64,000 bases of DNA, from the NCBI RefSeq assembly GCF_003479425.1, contig NZ_QUHC01000003.1:372001-436000 (forward strand), in the 5' to 3' direction. The DNA is from Odoribacter sp. AF15-53 (GTDB lineage: Bacteria; Bacteroidota; Bacteroidia; Bacteroidales; Marinifilaceae). Below, one piece after another: positions 8,395-17,346 of this stretch (positions are counted from its first letter, which is position 1; every line of letters begins with the position of its first letter). The translations under genes were made by a program, and so were the position numbers. The notes beneath the pieces were generated by a model. The model was given only the letters and a program-made list of their open reading frames with translations, did not search any database and had not been told where the DNA came from.

Positions 8395-11300
8395 ATGCCA
8401 TTTACTCATTTTCACGTGCACTCGCAATATTCGATTCTAGACGGGGCGGCGAGCGTTCCGGGATTAGTCGATAAAGCGATTGCCGACGGGATGAAAGCTA
8501 TTTCGTTGACCGACCACGGAAATATGTTCGGGATTAAATTGTTTTACGATGTTTGCCGGAAGAAAGGCATAAAACCGATTCTCGGCGTGGAGGCTTACGT
8601 GGCACGAGTATCTTTATATAATAAGGAAAAACCGGTGGATCGTTCCGGGGAACACTTGATTATTCTGGCTAAGAATCTGCAAGGTTACCTGAATCTGATA
8701 AAACTTTGTTCGGTTGCGTTCGTGGATGGTTATTACTATCGTCCGCGTATTGATAAGGCACTTTTGGAAAAACATCACGAGGGGTTGATTATTTCTTCAG
8801 CGTGTCTTGGAGGCGAGATTTGTCAGAAAATCATGGCCGGGGATATCGAGGGAGCGGAAGCTGCCGCGTTGTGGTATAAGAATCTGGTGGGCGAGGATTA
8901 TTACTTGGAGGTGATGAGGCACCCGGCCGCTGCCGCGAAGGAGAGAGCTGAGGTTTACGAGAATCAGGTGAAGTGTAATGCCGAGATCATGCGGATAGGG
9001 GAAAAGCTGGGAATCAAGGTGATCGCCACGAATGACGTGCATTTTCTTAACGAGGAGGATGCCGAGGCGCATGATTTGTTGATTTGTTTGAATACCCGTA
9101 AGGATTTGGACGACCCGAACCGGATGCGTTACACGAGGCAGGAGTGGTTCAAAACGACGGCCGAGATGGAGGAGTTGTTTAAAGATATCCCGCAAGTGAT
9201 CGAGAACACGCAGGAGATTGTAGATAAAGTGGAGGAATATAAACTGGATTCCGACCCGTTGATGCCGGTTTTCCCGATTCCTCCCGAGATTGGAACGGAA
9301 GAGGAATACCGGAAAAAATATACGGAAGAAGACCTTTTCAACGAGTTTACGCGGAACGAGAAAGGGGAAGTGGTGATGAGCGAGGAGGAGGCCCAGAAGA
9401 AAGTGAAGAAGTTGGGGGGATATGACCGTCTCTACCGTATTAAGCTGGAGGCGGATTACTTGAAGGAACTGGCGATGAAAGGGGCCGTGAAACGTTACGG
9501 GGAGAATATCCCGCCGGATATCATGGAACGATTGATCTTCGAGTTGCATATCATGAAGACGATGGGTTTCCCGGGGTATTTCCTGATCGTGCAGGACTTT
9601 ATCCAGGCGGCTCGCGATATGGGCGTGATTGTTGGGCCGGGACGTGGTTCGGCCGCGGGGAGTGCCGTCGCGTATAGTTTGGGAATCACGAATATAGACC
9701 CGGTGAAGTACGATTTGCTGTTCGAGCGTTTTTTGAATCCCGATCGTATCTCCCTGCCTGATATCGACGTGGATTTCGATGATGACGGACGACAGAGGGT
9801 GTTGGAATGGGTGACCGAGAAATACGGGGCGGATAAGGTGTCGCATATCGTGACCTTCGGTAGTATGGCGGCCAAGATGGCTATTAAGGACGTGGCGCGG
9901 GTGTTGAAGTTGGATTTATCCGAGGCGAATCGCTTGGCCAAGATGGTGCCGGAGACGCCCAAGATCACGTTGAAGAAGGCATACAAGGAAAATCCTGATC
10001 TGGAGAAGGAAAGAGAGTCGCCTAACCCGTTGGTGGCTAAAACGCTTCATCTGGCGGAGATTCTTGAAGGTTCGGTGCGGCAAACCGGGGTACATGCTTG
10101 CGGTATTTTGATTAGCCGTGACCCGTTGACCGATCATATCCCGATTATGCCGACCGAGGGCGAGAGTTTGATGACCACCCAGTATGACGGCCATTTCGTG
10201 GAGCCTATCGGGTTGATCAAGATGGACTTTCTGGGGTTGCGAACGCTTTCGATTATAAAAACTTGTTTGGATAATATAAAGAAATCCCGTCACGAGACGT
10301 TGGACGTGGACTCGATTTCGTTGGAGGATAAAGAGACATTTGATTTGTTTTCACGCGGGGATACGACCGGTCTGTTCCAGTTTGAGTCGCCGGGAATGAA
10401 GAAGCACTTGCGGGCGTTGAAGCCGAACCGTTTTGAGGATTTGGTGGCCATGAATGCTTTGTATCGTCCGGGGCCTATGGAGTATATCCCGGATTTTATC
10501 AAGCGTAAACACGGGGAAGCCCCGATCGAGTATGATCACCCGATGATGGAGCCTTACCTGAAAGACACGTACGGGATCACGGTGTACCAGGAGCAGGTGA
10601 TGTTGCAATCGCGTGCCTTGGGTAATTTCACGCGGGGTATGTCGGACACGCTTCGTAAGGCAATGGGTAAGAAGCAAATCGACACGATGAATCAGTTGAA
10701 GACGCAGTTTATCGACGGGTGTAACAAGAACGAGGAGTTCGTGAAGGGGGCAAAGGCGATGGGGAAGGAGGTAAACCCGTTGGTCGATAAGATTTGGGGG
10801 GACTGGGAGGCTTTCGCTTCTTACGCGTTCAATAAATCGCACTCGGTTTGCTACGCTTATATCGCTTACCAGACCGGGTTCCTGAAAGCGCATTATCCCG
10901 CCGAGTTCATGGCTGCCAACTTGAGTTGTAACCTTTCGCAGATCGAGAAGGTTACGATCTTTATGGATGAATGTAAGCGAATGGGGTTGAGTGTGTTGGC
11001 GCCGGATGTGAACGAGTCGGATGATGATTTTACCGTGAATCACAAGGGGGATATCCGTTTCGGAATGGCCGGGATCAAGGGGGTTGGAGAGGCTGCCGTG
11101 AACGCGATTATTAAAGAACGGAATGAAAACGGACCTTACAAGGATCTTTTTGATTTTTTCGAGCGTATTGATTACAAGACGGTGAATAAGAAGACGTTGG
11201 AAAATCTGATTATTGCGGGGGGATTGGATAGTTTCGGGTTGGACCGGGCTCAATTTTTCCATATGCCCGACGGGCACGTGACTTTCCTCGAAAATCTGGT

Positions 11301-12060
11301 GAATTACGGGCAGAAGAAACAGCAGGATAGCATGTTGATGCAGGCCACGTTGTTCGGGGGAATGGACGAGTACGACGTGATCAAACCCTCGATTCCCTTG
11401 TGCGAGCCGTGGACTGACGTGGAAAAAGCTCGTAAAGAGAAAGAATTGATCGGTATTTACCTAACTTCTCACCCGTTGGATTCGTATAAATTGGAGATCA
11501 ATGCTATTTGTACCCCGTTGGAGAGTCTGAATAGTGATCTGAGTTCTTATAAGGATCGGGACGTGACTATCGCGGGTATTATCGTGGCCTTGCGGGAAGG
11601 GAAAACGAAAAAGGGAAATGATTTCGGCATCTTGACGATCGAGGATTTCACGGGTACTTACGAGTTGCCTTTCTTCGGGGAGGATTACATCAAGTTCCGT
11701 AATTATTTTATCATGGAGACATCGGTTTATATCAAAGGAAGGGTACAGGAGAAGAAATGGGGAGGAGCCGGAGAATTGACTTTTAACGTGCAAAGTATGG
11801 ATTTGTTGAGCGTGATCAGCGAGAATCTGATACGTTCGATTACCCTGCAGGTTGATGTGGAAAAATTGACTCACGAGCTTGTGAACGAGATACATAACCA
11901 GTTCGTGAACGAGAAAGGGGATCTCCCGTTGAACTTTGTTTTGTATGACGGGACGGGACACCGGGTAAAGATGTTTTCAAGAACCTGTAAGATAGGACGT
12001 TCGAGAGAATTATACGAATATTTCGAAAATAATGATGCTATTAAAATGAAAATTAATTAA
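8395..12060 (+). CDS. dnaE: DNA polymerase III subunit alpha
   Basis: 1221 residues, a full-length replicative polymerase of DnaE type. Domains in order: N-terminal PHP domain beginning with H-F-H-V-H-S-Q-Y-S-I-L-D-G and L-T-D-H-G-N-M-F-G; palm with P-D-I-D-V-D-F-D (Asp458 and Asp460 probably the metal-binding pair) and G-P-G-R-G-S-A-A-G-S; fingers with N-K-S-H-S-V-C-Y-A-Y; helix-hairpin-helix region; and a C-terminal OB fold (D-V-T-I-A-G-I-I-V-A). It elongates both DNA strands together with the beta clamp. The ATG at 8395 is followed directly by the PHP motif, which fixes the start. Followed by a stem-loop at 12074-12107 and then trxA, the same neighbour arrangement seen in many Bacteroidales (from memory). 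Long antisense frames within it are artefacts. Confidence 0.97.
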   Translation: MPFTHFHVHSQYSILDGAASVPGLVDKAIADGMKAISLTDHGNMFGIKLFYDVCRKKGIKPILGVEAYVARVSLYNKEKPVDRSGEHLIILAKNLQGYLNLIKLCSVAFVDGYYYRPRIDKALLEKHHEGLIISSACLGGEICQKIMAGDIEGAEAAALWYKNLVGEDYYLEVMRHPAAAAKERAEVYENQVKCNAEIMRIGEKLGIKVIATNDVHFLNEEDAEAHDLLICLNTRKDLDDPNRMRYTRQEWFKTTAEMEELFKDIPQVIENTQEIVDKVEEYKLDSDPLMPVFPIPPEIGTEEEYRKKYTEEDLFNEFTRNEKGEVVMSEEEAQKKVKKLGGYDRLYRIKLEADYLKELAMKGAVKRYGENIPPDIMERLIFELHIMKTMGFPGYFLIVQDFIQAARDMGVIVGPGRGSAAGSAVAYSLGITNIDPVKYDLLFERFLNPDRISLPDIDVDFDDDGRQRVLEWVTEKYGADKVSHIVTFGSMAAKMAIKDVARVLKLDLSEANRLAKMVPETPKITLKKAYKENPDLEKERESPNPLVAKTLHLAEILEGSVRQTGVHACGILISRDPLTDHIPIMPTEGESLMTTQYDGHFVEPIGLIKMDFLGLRTLSIIKTCLDNIKKSRHETLDVDSISLEDKETFDLFSRGDTTGLFQFESPGMKKHLRALKPNRFEDLVAMNALYRPGPMEYIPDFIKRKHGEAPIEYDHPMMEPYLKDTYGITVYQEQVMLQSRALGNFTRGMSDTLRKAMGKKQIDTMNQLKTQFIDGCNKNEEFVKGAKAMGKEVNPLVDKIWGDWEAFASYAFNKSHSVCYAYIAYQTGFLKAHYPAEFMAANLSCNLSQIEKVTIFMDECKRMGLSVLAPDVNESDDDFTVNHKGDIRFGMAGIKGVGEAAVNAIIKERNENGPYKDLFDFFERIDYKTVNKKTLENLIIAGGLDSFGLDRAQFFHMPDGHVTFLENLVNYGQKKQQDSMLMQATLFGGMDEYDVIKPSIPLCEPWTDVEKARKEKELIGIYLTSHPLDSYKLEINAICTPLESLNSDLSSYKDRDVTIAGIIVALREGKTKKGNDFGILTIEDFTGTYELPFFGEDYIKFRNYFIMETSVYIKGRVQEKKWGGAGELTFNVQSMDLLSVISENLIRSITLQVDVEKLTHELVNEIHNQFVNEKGDLPLNFVLYDGTGHRVKMFSRTCKIGRSRELYEYFENNDAIKMKIN

Positions 12061-12073
12061 TTTCGCCATGTCG

Positions 12074-12111
12074 AAGCGTTGGACCAAGCGAACTTAATCC
12101 AACGCTTTTAA
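12074..12111 (+). terminator. Stem-loop terminator between dnaE and trxA
   Basis: AAGCGTTGG (12074-12082) pairs perfectly with CCAACGCTT (12099-12107) and is followed by a short T run. It probably terminates or attenuates the dnaE transcript before trxA. Confidence 0.65.
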
Positions 12112-12145
12112 CATGAAAATTATTATAAACTTTAAAGATAGAAGT

Positions 12146-12463
12146 ATGGCTATTGCAGTTAATGATTCAAATTTCGAGGAAGTTGTGCTGAAGGCAGAAC
12201 ATCCTGTACTTGTAGATTTCTGGGCAGAATGGTGTGGACCATGTAAAATGATGTTACCCATCGTGGAAGAAATCTCTAAAGAGTTCGAAGGCAAATTGGT
12301 GGTTGCCAAAGTTGACGTGGACAGCGCGGCTGGAACGGCAGCTAAATTCGGTATCCGTAACATCCCGACAATTCTTTTCTTTAAGAATGGAGAGGTTGCA
12401 GACAAACAGGTGGGTGCTGTACCTAAGACTACTCTCGTATCTAAGATTAATGCACTACTTTAA
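12146..12463 (+). CDS. trxA: Thioredoxin
   Basis: 105 residues, the usual thioredoxin length, counted from ATG at 12146 (M-A-I-A-V-N-D-S-N-F). An upstream in-frame ATG at 12113 would add 11 residues untypical of the family, and a near -7 sequence (TAAACTTT, about 12126) lies inside that extension, so the shorter form is preferred. Active site W-A-E-W-C-G-P-C with Cys30 and Cys33; cis-Pro in R-N-I-P-T. No signal peptide, so it is cytoplasmic and provides reducing power through thioredoxin reductase. It might also feed electrons through a membrane carrier to the exported thioredoxin-fold proteins encoded elsewhere in this window, although no such carrier is in view. Confidence 0.95.
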   Translation: MAIAVNDSNFEEVVLKAEHPVLVDFWAEWCGPCKMMLPIVEEISKEFEGKLVVAKVDVDSAAGTAAKFGIRNIPTILFFKNGEVADKQVGAVPKTTLVSKINALL

Positions 12464-12470
12464 AATATGA

Positions 12471-12496
12471 AACCGCCTGAAAGGCGGTTTTTTTGT
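12471..12496 (+). terminator. Rho-independent terminator after trxA
   Basis: AACCGCC, loop TGAA, GGCGGTT, then TTTTTT. It is a textbook terminator starting 8 bp after the trxA stop codon. Confidence 0.92.
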
Positions 12497-12534
12497 ATCT
12501 GGACATTTGATGAGGCGTACTCCTGTATGTAGCT

Positions 12535-13071
12535 TTAATAAAGTAAATAGCCTGCTACTCCCGCCGCGATGATCATTAAAATCGGGTCCATTTTATATTT
12601 GAAGGTGGCGATAAAAGCCACGGCGAAGATGATGTAACTTTTGTAGTCCGCGAAGTTTTGTTTGTTCATTAGAAGTAGGGCCGCGGCACCGATAAGGCCC
12701 AGCACGGTAATTTTTAATCCCTGCATGGCCATTTCCACGTATTTGTTGTCCCGGAACATGAAAAAGAATTTGGAAATGGAGATCATGATGATGAGGGAGG
12801 GAAGGCTCACTGCAATCGTGCAGATGGCCGATCCCCAGATGCTACCTGTCGCCGTGTAACCGATGTAGGTTGCCGTGTTGAAGGCGATGGGGCCGGGCGT
12901 GCTTTGCGAGATGGCCACGATGTCCGTGAAGTCGGCCACGCTGATCCAGTTGTGAACTTCTACCACGTCATGTTGTATTAGCGAGAGCATGGCGTATCCT
13001 CCCCCGAAACCGAATAACCCGATTTTAAAGAACGTGATAAAGAGGCTGATATAAAGATCTAGTTCAGACAT
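12535..13071 (-). CDS. Chromate transporter, half-size CHR subunit (second of pair)
   Basis: 178 residues with about five or six hydrophobic segments. It has the CHR-domain motifs G-F-G-G-G-Y-A-M-L-S-L-I near residue 20 and Q-S-T-P-G-P-I-A-F-N-T-A near residue 60. Short single-domain CHR proteins normally occur as adjacent pairs that assemble in opposite membrane orientation; the partner is 43 bp upstream on the same strand. The family moves chromate or related anions, and in anaerobic gut-type bacteria the true substrate is uncertain. The gene faces trxA convergently, with the trxA terminator in between. Confidence 0.88.
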   Translation of the reverse strand: MSELDLYISLFITFFKIGLFGFGGGYAMLSLIQHDVVEVHNWISVADFTDIVAISQSTPGPIAFNTATYIGYTATGSIWGSAICTIAVSLPSLIIMISISKFFFMFRDNKYVEMAMQGLKITVLGLIGAAALLLMNKQNFADYKSYIIFAVAFIATFKYKMDPILMIIAAGVAGYLLY

Positions 13072-13101
13072 GATAATTGATAATTGAAAATGGAGAATTG
13101 A
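13071..13101. repeat. AATTGAAAAT-type intergenic repeat between the chromate genes
   Basis: The 43-bp gap holds TGATAATTGATAATTGAAAA followed by TGGAGAATTGATT. The same kind of ATTGAAAAT repeat recurs at 21078-21145, suggesting a small dispersed family. Confidence 0.45.
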
Positions 13102-13114
13102 TTCCGGTTCATAT

Positions 13115-13654
13115 TTAAAGTTTGTGGGTTATTTTGCCGTAAAGGAGCCCCCCCGCGATGGCCGCGATGATGATGTATATCGGGGAGAGGTTTAATTGCC
13201 AGACGAGTAGAGCCGCGATTACCGGGAATATAACGGTTTTACGGGTGATCCCGGCTGATTTACCCATCTGGTATAACGGGGCGGCGATAAGTGCCACGAC
13301 GGCCGGGCGGATACCCTTGAATACCCGTTCAACTCCGGGATTGTTTTTGAAATCCGTGAATATGATCGCGATTAACAGGATCACGATGAAAGAGGGAAGA
13401 ATGGTTCCCAAACTGGAGAAAATAACTCCTTTTACCCCTCGTGCCTTGTATCCCACGAAAATAGCCGTGTTCAACGCTATCGGGCCGGGAGCTGATTGGG
13501 CAATTGCCATCATCTCCACGAACTCGCTTTCTTTTAACCAGCCTTTTTTGTTCACGACTTCCTGCTGGATGAGCGGGATCATCGCGTAACCTCCTCCTAG
13601 GGTGAAAGAACCGATTTTGAAAAACGAGATAAATATTTGCCAGTATGTAGCCAT
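13115..13654 (-). CDS. Chromate transporter, half-size CHR subunit (first of pair)
   Basis: 179 residues, multi-spanning. The CHR motifs are T-L-G-G-G-Y-A-M-I-P-L-I-Q-Q-E-V-V and A-Q-S-A-P-G-P-I-A-L-N-T-A. It is clearly paralogous to the following subunit, and the two together equal one full-length ChrA. It is the promoter-proximal gene of the two-gene operon: a minus-strand TATCTTTG -7 box at 13678-13685 lies about 24 bp before the start codon. The start is fixed by the short leader. The substrate is not proven; chromate resistance is the family's name, not evidence of need. Confidence 0.88.
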   Translation of the reverse strand: MATYWQIFISFFKIGSFTLGGGYAMIPLIQQEVVNKKGWLKESEFVEMMAIAQSAPGPIALNTAIFVGYKARGVKGVIFSSLGTILPSFIVILLIAIIFTDFKNNPGVERVFKGIRPAVVALIAAPLYQMGKSAGITRKTVIFPVIAALLVWQLNLSPIYIIIAAIAGGLLYGKITHKL

Positions 13655-13677
13655 AATTTTGTTCTTTATGATCGGGA

Positions 13678-13685
13678 CAAAGATA
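13678..13685 (-). promoter_or_regulatory. Candidate -7 box of the chromate transporter operon
   Basis: Read on the minus strand the sequence is TATCTTTG, a perfect TAnnTTTG match, 24 bp before the start codon at 13654. Confidence 0.55.
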
Positions 13686-13872
13686 CTATAAAACTGGCTT
13701 CTTTCATAGTATATACTGATTCTTGCGCTTTGTAAGTTGGTGAATGCTGGATTATAGAATTGAGTTATTAATTTTCGAGTTGTAGAAGGGGACAGGTAAG
13801 TTATAACAATAGATGGAGTGTGTAAATCTCGTTTGAATTTCGTAATATTGTGGCATTGATAAGCGTCGCGAA

Positions 13873-16008
13873 ATGAAAAATATGCGGAAGAGTACGAAGA
13901 GAAAAATAATTGTGATAACCTGTCTGTTGCTTGGGATGGGGTTGATCGTGTGGTTCGGGGTTTTTCAGAAGGCGGGAAAGTTCGATACCCTGCAAGCGGT
14001 ACCCGTGGATGCTGTTTTCAAAGTGAATATAACTTCGGTAAACCGTGTTCATGAACGGTTGCGGCAGAATTTTATCTGGAAGTCGTTGAAGGGATATCCT
14101 TATTTTGAAGAGTATCACTCGAATTTGCAGTATGTCGACTCGTTGGCGAATGCCTATCCTAAATTGAAAAAGGTGCTGACTGATCGCCCGGTAACGATCT
14201 CCTGTCATCAAATCGGTTTGGGTAAATATGATTTCCTGTATGTTTGTGATTTGGGAAAGCTGAACGTGATTCGGCTTTTTGAATCTTTGCTGCTGACGCT
14301 GATGCAGGATGACGAGATCAGGATAAAGACGATGAAAGACCCGAACGGGGAAATCCGGTCGTTGCGTTGGGCGGATTGGCAGTTTTTTTTCACGATCAAG
14401 GATAATCTGTTGATCGGTTCGTCGTCTCACGCGTTGGTGTCCCGTTCTCTGGCACGGTGTAAATCGAAGAAAGAGGTCGAGAGTTTGGTTACTTCAGAAG
14501 ATGTAACGCTTGATATTGACCATCGGCAGTTGGGTAAATGGATCGCTTCGATTATGGAGGATTCGGCTGTTTCGGATGAATTCGCGTTGTTGCGTAATAC
14601 CCGTTTGATGTTGCAGTTGAGTGATAAGGCGCTTCGTTTTTCGGGGGAAACGAGGACTAACTCGGATAAATTCTCTTTACTGGATGTGGCGAGTTTCTTG
14701 GAAGCGGGGCCTTCTTCCTTGGAGAAAATTGCGGGGGAAAATACGGCGGCTTACCTGTCATTTTGTTTTCCTTCTTTTAAAGAGGCCGAGAATCTGTTGT
14801 TGGAGAATTATAAGGTGAATTACCCGCAATCTTATAACGAGATGAGGAAGTCGATGGATCGCCTGAATAAGTTTTTGAATTTGGATGTTCTGGATGTCTT
14901 CACCTCGTGGATCGGGGGAGAGGTGGCGATCATTAAACCTCGTTTGGAAAGTGATCAGGATACGGAGGATATTGTTTTGGCCGTGCGGGGAAAGGATATT
15001 GATTTGGCAAAGGATCAAATGGCTTATCTAGCCGAACAGATACAGCGGAAAACTCCTATCCGGGAGAAGGCGATGGAATATAATGGGCATACGATTCATT
15101 ATTTCCGTTTGAAAGGTTTTTTCAATCTCTTTTTCGGTGGTATGTTCGAGCGTTTTGAACGTCCTTATTACACGTTTTTGGGCGATTATGTCGTTTTTAG
15201 TAATTCTCCCCGTACGCTTGCCGAGATGATCAAGGAGTACGTGCTGGGGAACACTTTGGAAAATAACGAGAAGTACATGCGTTTGAAAGGGCAGTTGGGT
15301 AACCGGAAAAACGTGTTTGGTTACGTGCAGACGCCGAATACTTACGAGTATTTGTATGATGCTTTTAAAACCGGTTCCAGGGAAGGGCTGGAGAAAAACA
15401 AGGGGGCTTTTTTAAGTTTCGAGACTATAGGATTCTCGTTGTCGAAGGAAAGAGGGGCTTTTGAAACACAAATTATTGCCAATTATAATGATAAGGCTCC
15501 CGATGAATATAAAATCAGGGAGTTGAATCGTCAGTTCGAGAATCAGATCAACAAGATCGAGGCCGGATTTTATTATCCCATGATACCGGATAGTGTGGCG
15601 GTGAGTAATCAAACGTATTATGAATACCGAACGGATCAATGTATTTTTAAAGGGGAGTTGAAGGATGGAATTCCGGATGGCGTGTGGTGCGTGTTTAATG
15701 TTTCGGGTACGTTGCTGGGGCAATTCCCTTACGGGAAGGGAAAGATTGAGGGAGTAGCTCCATTCTTTTACGAGAATGGGGATTTGCTGGCTCAGGTGAG
15801 TTATAAAGACGGTTTGATTGCAGGTTACAAGGAATTTTCTCCTGACGGTACGTTGCGGGCGGAGATCGCGTTCCGCAAGGGGGTACGGCATGGGATGGCA
15901 AAGTTTTATTATCCCACGGGACATTTGTTTTGCGAGGGGCGTTATAAAAATGGGCGACATGCCGGTAAATGGCGTTATTACAAGGTGACGGGCGAGAAAT
16001 ATTATTAG
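13873..16008 (+). CDS. DUF3352-like membrane-anchored protein with C-terminal YwqK/MORN-like repeats
   Basis: 711 residues. One N-terminal membrane segment (about residues 11-30) anchors the protein, leaving a large exported domain. Residues about 35-560 resemble DUF3352-type proteins: two similar halves with dispersed hydrophobic strands and an I-G-G-E-V-A-I motif near residue 355. The last about 110 residues hold repeated Y-x-x-G-x-x-x-G-x-x-x-x-F-x-x-x-G-x-L units (for example N-G-D-L-L-A-Q-V and D-G-T-L-R-A-E-I), the YwqK/MORN-like repeat. Function unknown; YwqK repeats are sometimes labelled antitoxin, which is not supported here. No operon partner: it converges on the M23 gene across a shared terminator. 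Confidence 0.7.
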   Translation: MKNMRKSTKRKIIVITCLLLGMGLIVWFGVFQKAGKFDTLQAVPVDAVFKVNITSVNRVHERLRQNFIWKSLKGYPYFEEYHSNLQYVDSLANAYPKLKKVLTDRPVTISCHQIGLGKYDFLYVCDLGKLNVIRLFESLLLTLMQDDEIRIKTMKDPNGEIRSLRWADWQFFFTIKDNLLIGSSSHALVSRSLARCKSKKEVESLVTSEDVTLDIDHRQLGKWIASIMEDSAVSDEFALLRNTRLMLQLSDKALRFSGETRTNSDKFSLLDVASFLEAGPSSLEKIAGENTAAYLSFCFPSFKEAENLLLENYKVNYPQSYNEMRKSMDRLNKFLNLDVLDVFTSWIGGEVAIIKPRLESDQDTEDIVLAVRGKDIDLAKDQMAYLAEQIQRKTPIREKAMEYNGHTIHYFRLKGFFNLFFGGMFERFERPYYTFLGDYVVFSNSPRTLAEMIKEYVLGNTLENNEKYMRLKGQLGNRKNVFGYVQTPNTYEYLYDAFKTGSREGLEKNKGAFLSFETIGFSLSKERGAFETQIIANYNDKAPDEYKIRELNRQFENQINKIEAGFYYPMIPDSVAVSNQTYYEYRTDQCIFKGELKDGIPDGVWCVFNVSGTLLGQFPYGKGKIEGVAPFFYENGDLLAQVSYKDGLIAGYKEFSPDGTLRAEIAFRKGVRHGMAKFYYPTGHLFCEGRYKNGRHAGKWRYYKVTGEKYY

Positions 16009-16014
16009 AATAAT

Positions 16015-16064
16015 AAACCGGATTAAACAAGTTAGTTAAACTCTATTTAATCCGGTTTGCTATG
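16015..16064. terminator. Bidirectional terminator between the DUF3352-like and M23 genes
   Basis: AAACCGGATTAAA (16015-16027) pairs perfectly with TTTAATCCGGTTT (16046-16058). It lies between two convergent genes and a T-rich stretch follows on the plus strand, so it can serve both. Confidence 0.75.
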
Positions 16065-16077
16065 TGATCGTATTTTT

Positions 16078-17346
16078 TTAGATCTGTCTCAGAATATTCA
16101 CGAGCGAGTCTTTCACTTGGATGTATTGAGGCATATTCTCTTTTGATACAGGTTCTTTGGGTGGAGAGTTCATTTTTAATGGATTGATCGGCGATCCGTT
16201 CTGATATACCCGGAAATCCAAGTGGGGGCCGGTTGCTAATCCTGTGCTGCCGACATACCCGATAACATCGCCTTGTTGGACTCTTTTGCCGGGTTGGATG
16301 CCTTTTGCAAATTTTGACAAGTGCATGTAGGTGGTGGTGTACACGCTGTTATGTTTGATGGTTACGTAATTTCCTCCACCATTGGCTTGGTAAGCTTTTT
16401 TCACGACAACGCCATCTCCGATCGTTTTTACTGGGGTTCCCGTTGGTGCGGCGTAGTCAACACCATGATGTGCCCGGTATCTTTTTAAGACAGGATGGTA
16501 ACGATTGTTGGAGAATCCCGACGAAATCCGAGAATAAGTCAAGGGGGCTTTCAGGAAACTTTTTTGTAAACTATTCCCGTTTTCATCAAAGAAGGTAAGC
16601 TTGCCATCTTGCTCGAAAGGAATGGCGAAGTAGTCTCTACCCATGTGATTAAATATGGCTCCTTTTATCTCGTAATCTCCTAACGGTTTGTCTTCCACGT
16701 ATGATTCTTCGTAAATGACAAGAACGGAATCTCCTTTGGCTATCCCGTAAAAATCTATACTCCATGCATATATCTGAGATAACGTAATTGCTAGATTCGG
16801 GTTTACTCCTGCGGCAGAGAAGGCATTCCATAACGAGGATGTGATGACAGCTTTTGCTGTACCTTCTTTTTTCACGACATCTTTTTTCCCGATGTAAATG
16901 TCCGCGCTTTCTTTGAAGTCAATCACGACGTATTCGAGCGCGTTGCTTTCATAAATGAAAAATTCGGGCGTGCGAAGACTATCTTTCGCCAAGAAAAGCG
17001 TGTAGTTTTGCCCGCTTTTTATTTTTCGTAGGTCAAAAACATCTTTACAACGTTGAGATATTTCGTGAATCTTGGCAGGGGAAACTTTGTATTTGGCAAG
17101 GATTAGGGATAGGTTTTGATTTTTACCCACAACTCCTTCCTCTACTTCGAAATCGTCAGAGGGTATCCCGTATTTATAATGTACCTGTTGTTGTTCCGTG
17201 GAGTCGACAACTTCTTCTACTGCATTGGCATCCAGTATGGCTTGTTTGTTACCTTTGTTACTAGGCCAGAAAATAATAATACCCAATACGAGCCCGATCG
17301 CGGCCCAAATCCATATCCACTTTGTTTTTTTCATTTGCTTTAACAT
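16078..17346 (-). CDS. M23-family peptidoglycan DD-metallopeptidase
   Basis: 422 residues. The N-terminus is a membrane anchor (W-I-W-I-W-A-A-I-G and following). Residues about 70-160 form a LysM/OapA-like region, and residues about 270-390 form the LytM/M23 domain. Zinc ligands are visible in H-H-G-V-D-Y-A-A-P-T-G-T-P-V, and the C-terminal motif is G-P-H-L-D-F-R-V rather than the usual H-L-H-F, so an Asp replaces one His ligand. The enzyme should cut peptide cross-links in the periplasm during cell-wall growth or division. The start could also be the ATG at 17334 (M-K-K-T-K-W), four residues later; the data do not decide. Confidence 0.88.
   Translation of the reverse strand: MLKQMKKTKWIWIWAAIGLVLGIIIFWPSNKGNKQAILDANAVEEVVDSTEQQQVHYKYGIPSDDFEVEEGVVGKNQNLSLILAKYKVSPAKIHEISQRCKDVFDLRKIKSGQNYTLFLAKDSLRTPEFFIYESNALEYVVIDFKESADIYIGKKDVVKKEGTAKAVITSSLWNAFSAAGVNPNLAITLSQIYAWSIDFYGIAKGDSVLVIYEESYVEDKPLGDYEIKGAIFNHMGRDYFAIPFEQDGKLTFFDENGNSLQKSFLKAPLTYSRISSGFSNNRYHPVLKRYRAHHGVDYAAPTGTPVKTIGDGVVVKKAYQANGGGNYVTIKHNSVYTTTYMHLSKFAKGIQPGKRVQQGDVIGYVGSTGLATGPHLDFRVYQNGSPINPLKMNSPPKEPVSKENMPQYIQVKDSLVNILRQI

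Noticed and set aside
8797..11277. Long minus-strand open frames (349 and 308 codons) inside dnaE
   Set aside because: They lie antisense to a highly conserved polymerase, have His/Arg/Leu-rich composition typical of shadow frames, and carry no domain or promoter.
15600..16008. YwqK repeats as the antitoxin of a toxin-antitoxin pair
   Set aside because: The repeats are the tail of a membrane-anchored exported protein and no toxin gene is adjacent.
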